From Rhodocyclales bacterium (GTDB taxonomy: Bacteria; Pseudomonadota; Gammaproteobacteria; Burkholderiales; Rhodocyclaceae): a stretch of 10,621 nt of DNA. Within the stretch, counting starts at the first letter, position 1. Each line of letters starts with the position of its first letter. Shown here piece by piece: positions 7,347-10,621 of this stretch. The position numbers and the translations under genes were made by a program. Location: assembly GCA_021413665.1 (NCBI GenBank), contig JAIOPW010000356.1:1-10621 (forward strand), given 5' to 3'. The notes under the pieces were generated by a model. The model was not told the DNA's origin and ran no database searches. It worked only from the letters and a program-made list of their open reading frames with translations.

Positions 7347-7997
7347 TCAGTCCTGCTGACCGTAGCTGGAAAACTTTTCCAGCACCCGGGCCATTTCGGC
7401 GGCGGTCAACAACTTCGGCGCACCGAGTTGCAGCACTCGCCAGTACTGCTCGCACAGGGTTTCCAGTTCCACCGCCAGGGCCAGGGCGTGATCAACATCG
7501 CGACCGAACACCACCATGCCGTGATGGGCCATCAGACAGCCGCAACGGTTTTCCAGCGCACCGACTATCGCGTCCGAAAGTTCCTGCGTGCCGAAGGTGG
7601 CGTAGCTCGCGCAACGCACATCAACGCCGCCGAAGCGAGCCACCATGTAGTGGAAAGCTGGAATACCCTGCTCCTGGCAAGCAAGCGCGGTGGCGAAGGG
7701 AGAATGGGCATGCACCACGGCGCCGGCCTCCGGCCGTGCCGCATAGATGTCGCGATGGAAGCGCCATTCGGATGAGGGCTTGCGTCGACTGACCTTGTTC
7801 ACCGCACCGTCAGCGCCGACTCTTGCCATGTCCGCGGCAATGCAGGATTCGTAGGCCATGCCGGTCGGCGTGATGACGAAGCCGTCTTCGCAGCGCGCGC
7901 TGACGTTGCCGGCACTGCCGCGATTGATGCCGGACGCATTCATCGCCCATGCCGTGGCAAGGACCCTTGCGGCAAGTTCTGTGGTTGTATCTTTCAT
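7347..7997 (-). CDS. FucA-like class II aldolase, probable 5-methylthioribulose/5-deoxyribulose-1-P aldolase
   Basis: A zinc-dependent class II aldolase of the fuculose-1-phosphate aldolase family, 216 residues from ATG 7997. In this numbering the catalytic glutamate is E77 in SSEWRFH, the metal-binding histidines are H96 and H98 in VVHAHS, and a further histidine pair is H158-H159 (AHHGMVVFG). The C-terminal FSSYG keeps the tyrosine found in FucA. SAGNVSAR and TPTGMAYE form the substrate phosphate region. GTG at 8006 is an alternative start, but ATG 7997 overlaps the mtnA stop as ATGA, the classic coupled arrangement. Because MtnA yields 5-methylthioribulose-1-phosphate, the inferred reaction is cleavage of that sugar (or the 5-deoxy analogue) to dihydroxyacetone phosphate plus an aldehyde, as in the DHAP shunt. 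The MtnB dehydratase of the classical methionine salvage pathway belongs to the same superfamily and is the main alternative; the FucA-like residues favour an aldolase. The family call is firm and the substrate is inferred from context. Confidence 0.85.
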   Translation of the reverse strand: MKDTTTELAARVLATAWAMNASGINRGSAGNVSARCEDGFVITPTGMAYESCIAADMARVGADGAVNKVSRRKPSSEWRFHRDIYAARPEAGAVVHAHSPFATALACQEQGIPAFHYMVARFGGVDVRCASYATFGTQELSDAIVGALENRCGCLMAHHGMVVFGRDVDHALALAVELETLCEQYWRVLQLGAPKLLTAAEMARVLEKFSSYGQQD

Positions 7998-9082
7998 GTT
8001 CGCCACTGGCCCAGAGCGTTGGCGAGGGCCACACCACGCTCGGAAACGATGCCACTGATGAGCGCGGCCGGCGTGACGTCGAAGGCCGGATTGGCAACCG
8101 GCGTATCGCCGGCGCCGAGTTCGTCGGCGGCGCGCTCCTCGATCGGAATCGACGCACCCGACGAACAGGCGAAATCGATGGTCGACAACGGCGCGGCGAC
8201 GTAGAAGGGCACGTCATTGGCGCGCGCCGCGAGCGCCTTGAGATAGGTGCCGACCTTGTTCGCCGTGTCGCCATTGGCGGCAATGCGGTCGGCGCCGACG
8301 ATCACCAGGTCGACCCGGCCGCGCATCATCAGCAGGCCGGCGGCATTGTCGGCGATCAACGTATGGGGCACCCCCGCTTCGCGCAATTCCCAGGCGGTGA
8401 GCAGGCCCTGGTTGCGTGGACGCGTCTCCGAAACCCACACATGTACCGGCAAACCAGCGGCATGGGCGGCATAGACCGGCGCAATGGCCGTACCGTGCTC
8501 AACGGTCGCCAGGCGCCCGGCATTGCAATGCGTCATGACATTCACAATTGCAGGCGCAGCCTGCCTGACATCGTCACCCCCTTTCCCGGAAAGGGGGTCG
8601 GGGGGAATGCCCTTCTTGCTGCCACGAAGGGCAGCATGGATTGCCGCTAACAGCGACAATCCATGCTGCCCGATGGCGGCGTTGGCGGCTTTGTCTTCTT
8701 CGGCTATCCTGCGGGCTTCGTTCCAGGCGATGTCTCGCCGTGTCGCCGGCGCCGACCCCCGCAGCACGCGACTCATTCGGGCCAGCGCCCAGTGCAGATT
8801 CACGGCGGTGGGTCGGGTGGCTTCCAGTGTTTGCATCACTTCGACAAGCCGCGCATCGCTGCCGTCTTCGGCCAACCCGAGCGCCACGCCATAGGCGGCC
8901 GTGGCGCCGATCAGCGGCGCGCCGCGCACCTGCATGACGCGGATGGCATGGGCGGCGTCCTCCAGTGAAATCAGTCGCAACATTACCGCCTGCCGCGGCA
9001 GGCGCGTCTGGTCGAGGATGAGGATGGCCGCATGGTGGCCGCTTGCGTCCTCTATGAGTGTCGGATTCCGGTCCCGGGTCAA
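7994..9082 (-). CDS. mtnA: S-methyl-5-thioribose-1-phosphate isomerase with in-frame palindromic insert
   Basis: Isomerises 5-methylthioribose-1-phosphate to 5-methylthioribulose-1-phosphate (also the 5-deoxy analogue) in salvage of methylthioadenosine. The 362-residue frame shows LDQTRLP, AIRVMQVRGAPLIGATAAYG, MTHCNAG with catalytic C186, VSETRPRNQG, and GADRIAANGDTANKVGTY with catalytic D265, ending with PIEERAADE and P-A-FDVTP. The spacing is normal except between HGLSLL and MTHCNAG, where about 22 extra residues (about 153-174, containing IPPDPLSGKGGDD) are encoded by a GC-rich palindromic segment. Subtracting them puts the two catalytic residues close to their positions in the B. subtilis enzyme. 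The start is a TTG (9082-9080) that shares TTGA with the secA stop. No stronger in-frame start keeps the conserved N-terminus, but the ribosome-binding site is poor, so the exact start is uncertain. The gene lies between secA and the aldolase in one overlapping unit. Whether the insert is tolerated is not known. Confidence 0.93.
   Translation of the reverse strand: MTRDRNPTLIEDASGHHAAILILDQTRLPRQAVMLRLISLEDAAHAIRVMQVRGAPLIGATAAYGVALGLAEDGSDARLVEVMQTLEATRPTAVNLHWALARMSRVLRGSAPATRRDIAWNEARRIAEEDKAANAAIGQHGLSLLAAIHAALRGSKKGIPPDPLSGKGGDDVRQAAPAIVNVMTHCNAGRLATVEHGTAIAPVYAAHAAGLPVHVWVSETRPRNQGLLTAWELREAGVPHTLIADNAAGLLMMRGRVDLVIVGADRIAANGDTANKVGTYLKALAARANDVPFYVAAPLSTIDFACSSGASIPIEERAADELGAGDTPVANPAFDVTPAALISGIVSERGVALANALGQWRT
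8561..8626. repeat. Presumed palindromic insertion element inside mtnA (about 66 bp)
   Basis: This stretch encodes the roughly 22 residues of MtnA that have no counterpart in recalled family members. Its limits are approximate, set from the protein spacing rather than from a visible target duplication. It holds the 11-bp stem at 8576-8598 and most of a second stem at 8608-8633. Both its length (a multiple of three) and its frame keep mtnA open. It resembles the small palindromic elements known to sit in-frame inside proteins of Rickettsia, but no relation is claimed. Confidence 0.6.
8576..8598. repeat. 11-bp GC-rich inverted repeat in the mtnA insert
   Basis: ACCCCCTTTCC (8576-8586) and GGAAAGGGGGT (8588-8598) are perfect reverse complements around a single C. 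On the minus strand this codes for the PLSGKGG part of the MtnA insert. The compact shape is that of the core of a dispersed palindromic repeat. Confidence 0.9.
8608..8633. repeat. 8-bp inverted repeat overlapping the larger mtnA hairpin
   Basis: TGCCCTTC (8608-8615) pairs with GAAGGGCA (8626-8633) around a 10-base loop. The right arm shares GGGCA with the left arm of the 8629-8671 hairpin, so the two structures are mutually exclusive. Confidence 0.75.
8629..8671. repeat. 20-bp near-perfect hairpin in mtnA coding sequence
   Basis: GGGCAGCATGGATTG (8629-8643) and CAATCCATGCTGCCC (8657-8671) are perfect 15-bp reverse complements. After one mismatched pair, the stem continues with CGCT (8645-8648) and AGCG (8652-8655), leaving a three-base AAC loop. 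The hairpin lies just outside the presumed insert, over conserved MtnA codons (GQHGLSLLAAIHAA), so it is not simply part of added material. Confidence 0.92.
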
Positions 9083-10621
9083 CTCAGTTTGCCGTGGCAG
9101 TGCTTGTACTTTTTCCCGCTGCCGCAGGGGCAGGGATCGTTGCGGCCGACCTTGGGCGTCTGCCGCTCGACGGGTTGCGCCGCCTTCGGCTCGGCGGTGC
9201 CGAGCGCCTCGTCATAGTCGGCGTGGTGGTACTGCACATTCTCCAGCGGAGGCGGCGTTTCCACCGCCTCGATCTGCTCCTCGCTGCGAACTTCAACCGT
9301 CAGCAGCAGCTTGGAGACTTCGCTACGCACGGTTTGCAGCAGTCCTTCGAACAGCTCAAAAGCCTCGCGCTTGTATTCCTGCTTCGGATTCTTCTGCGCA
9401 TAGCCGCGCAGATGAATGCCCTGACGCAGATGATCGAGCGCCGACAGGTGCTCGCGCCAATGGGTGTCAAGGCTCTGCAGCATGACGTTACGCTCAAAGC
9501 CGGACCAGGCGGCGGCATCGACATTGGTGGTTTTTTCGGCGTAAGCCGCATCGCCTGCATCCAGCAGGCGTTTCAGGATGTCGTCGTCGCCGAGTTGCGG
9601 CTCGGCGGTGATCCATTCACCAACCGGCAGCTTGAGATGGAGTTCCGCCGCCAGCGCGGTTTCCAGGCCGCCGACATCCCACTGTTCCTCGACGCTTTCA
9701 GCCGGGATGTAGAGGCGCAAGGTATCGTGGATCTGCCCCTGGCGCATGGCGGTGATGGTCTCGGCGATATCGTCGCTGTCGAGCAGTTCGTTGCGCTGCT
9801 GATAGATCACCTTGCGCTGGTCGTTGGATACGTCGTCGTATTCGAGCAGTTGCTTGCGGATGTCGAAGTTGCGCTGTTCGACCTTGCGCTGCGCCGACTC
9901 CAGTGAGCGACTCACCAGCGGATGCTCGATGGCCTCGCCCTCGGGCATCTTGAGGCGCACCATGATCGTGTTGAGGCGTTCGCCGGCGAAGATTTTTAGC
10001 AGCGGATCATCCAGCGCGAGATAGAAACGCGACGAGCCCGGATCGCCCTGACGCCCGGAACGGCCGCGCAACTGGTTGTCGATGCGGCGCGACTCGTGGC
10101 GTTCGGAGCCGATGATGTGCAGGCCGCCGGCGGCCAGCACCTGATCGTGCACCTTCTGCCATTCCGCCTTGAGTGCCGCGGTACGCCTTTCCTTTTCGTC
10201 GGCGGCGAGAGCCTCGTCGTCACGGATTGCGGCCGTCGGCTTTTCGATATTGCCGCCGAGCACGATGTCGGTGCCGCGGCCGGCCATATTGGTGGCGATC
10301 GTGATCATGCCGGGACGGCCGGCCTCGGCCACGATCTCGGCTTCACGCGCGTGCTGCTTGGCGTTGAGCACCTGAGGCGTGCTTTTCCGGCGCCGTACGA
10401 TAGATCTGGTCGTTCTCGTCCTTGCGGATCATTGGCCGGTTGGTCGGGATCACGACCGTTTCCAGACCATAGATCTGATGAAACTCGTACGCCTCGGTGT
10501 CGGCGGTGCCGGTCATGCCGGCCAGCTTGCCGTACATGCGGAAGTAGTTCTGGAAAGTGATGGATGCAAGGGTCTGGTTTTCGGCCTGGATCGACACACC
10601 TTCCTTGGCTTCGACCGCCTG
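9079..10621 (-). pseudogene. secA: Preprotein translocase ATPase SecA, 3' part only and internally broken
   Basis: SecA is the ATPase that drives protein export through SecYEG. The gene enters from the right edge at about E. coli residue 345 (QAVEAKEG) and reads well through NQTLASITFQNYFRMY, KLAGMTGTADTEA, IYGLETVVIPTNRPMIRKD and IYRTAPEKHA. It then shifts frame near 10369-10387. The downstream frame resumes at QVLNAKQHAREAEIV and continues through TIATNMAGRGTDIVLGG, HESRRIDNQLRGRSGRQGD, the helical scaffold RKQLLEYDDVSNDQR and HLRGYAQKNPKQEYKRE, to the C-terminal zinc motif CPCGSGKKYKHCHG. Compared with E. coli SecA, about 43 residues expected at the junction are replaced by 10 bases, so roughly 119 bp are missing. 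The lost part includes the conserved GQPVLVGT.SIE motif of nucleotide-binding domain 2. As printed it cannot make working SecA. Since secA is normally single-copy and essential, an assembly error is the leading explanation; a broken second copy is the alternative. Confidence 0.92.

Noticed and set aside
8551..8671. CRISPR repeats or an IS element in the palindrome cluster
   Set aside because: There are no regularly spaced direct repeats, no transposase frame and no visible target-site duplication; the structures are inverted repeats inside a continuous mtnA frame.
10343..10597. A separate small gene ending in frame after the SecA PTNRPMIRKD segment
   Set aside because: Its first 65 or so residues are plain SecA and the tail is out-of-frame SecA sequence; the apparent start is an internal GTG (V of GVSIQAENQ).

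Overview
The window is high-GC (roughly 60% or more by eye), densely coded DNA that looks betaproteobacterial. Pointers are the SecA C-terminal linker (VQYHHADYDEAL followed by a SEC-C zinc motif), the beta-type class I fructose-1,6-bisphosphatase, and the four-PAS GGDEF/EAL protein next to an HD-GYP protein. A Rhodocyclales-like bacterium is a reasonable guess, but this was not tested by a search. No rRNA, tRNA, CRISPR array, transposase or phage gene is visible.

Layout. (1) 1-1596 (+): glutaminyl-tRNA synthetase, lacking about 30 N-terminal residues beyond the left edge. (2) 1672-2172 (+): small exported DUF3617-type protein, tail-to-tail with (3) 2177-4996 (-): a 939-residue cytosolic PAS x4-GGDEF-EAL cyclic-di-GMP enzyme. 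(4) Across a 158-bp divergent promoter region, 5155-6246 (+): an Hpt-HD-GYP fusion, probably a cyclic-di-GMP phosphodiesterase tied to a phosphorelay. (5) 6299-7313 (+): class I fructose-1,6-bisphosphatase (fbp), frame-broken by a perfect 16-bp tandem duplication. (6) 10621-7347 (-): secA, mtnA and a FucA-like class II aldolase. These three genes overlap stop-to-start (TTGA and ATGA), so they look translationally coupled. SecA is cut by the right edge and is also internally broken, with about 119 bp missing and a frame change.

How the genes fit together. The PAS-GGDEF-EAL and Hpt-HD-GYP proteins form a divergent cyclic-di-GMP module with one potential synthase and two potential hydrolases. 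MtnA plus the aldolase match two steps of the route that converts 5-methylthioribose-1-phosphate (or 5-deoxyribose-1-phosphate) to dihydroxyacetone phosphate and an aldehyde, a salvage route for the nucleoside by-products of S-adenosylmethionine enzymes. The other genes are housekeeping: translation, protein export and gluconeogenesis/Calvin cycle.

Most notable points. mtnA carries an in-frame insertion of about 22 codons built on a GC-rich palindrome, beside an overlapping 20-bp hairpin; this looks like a dispersed palindromic element tolerated inside a protein. Two core genes (fbp and secA) are broken by clean indels, which suggests either assembly seams or real recent mutations. No wholly new multi-gene system is evident.
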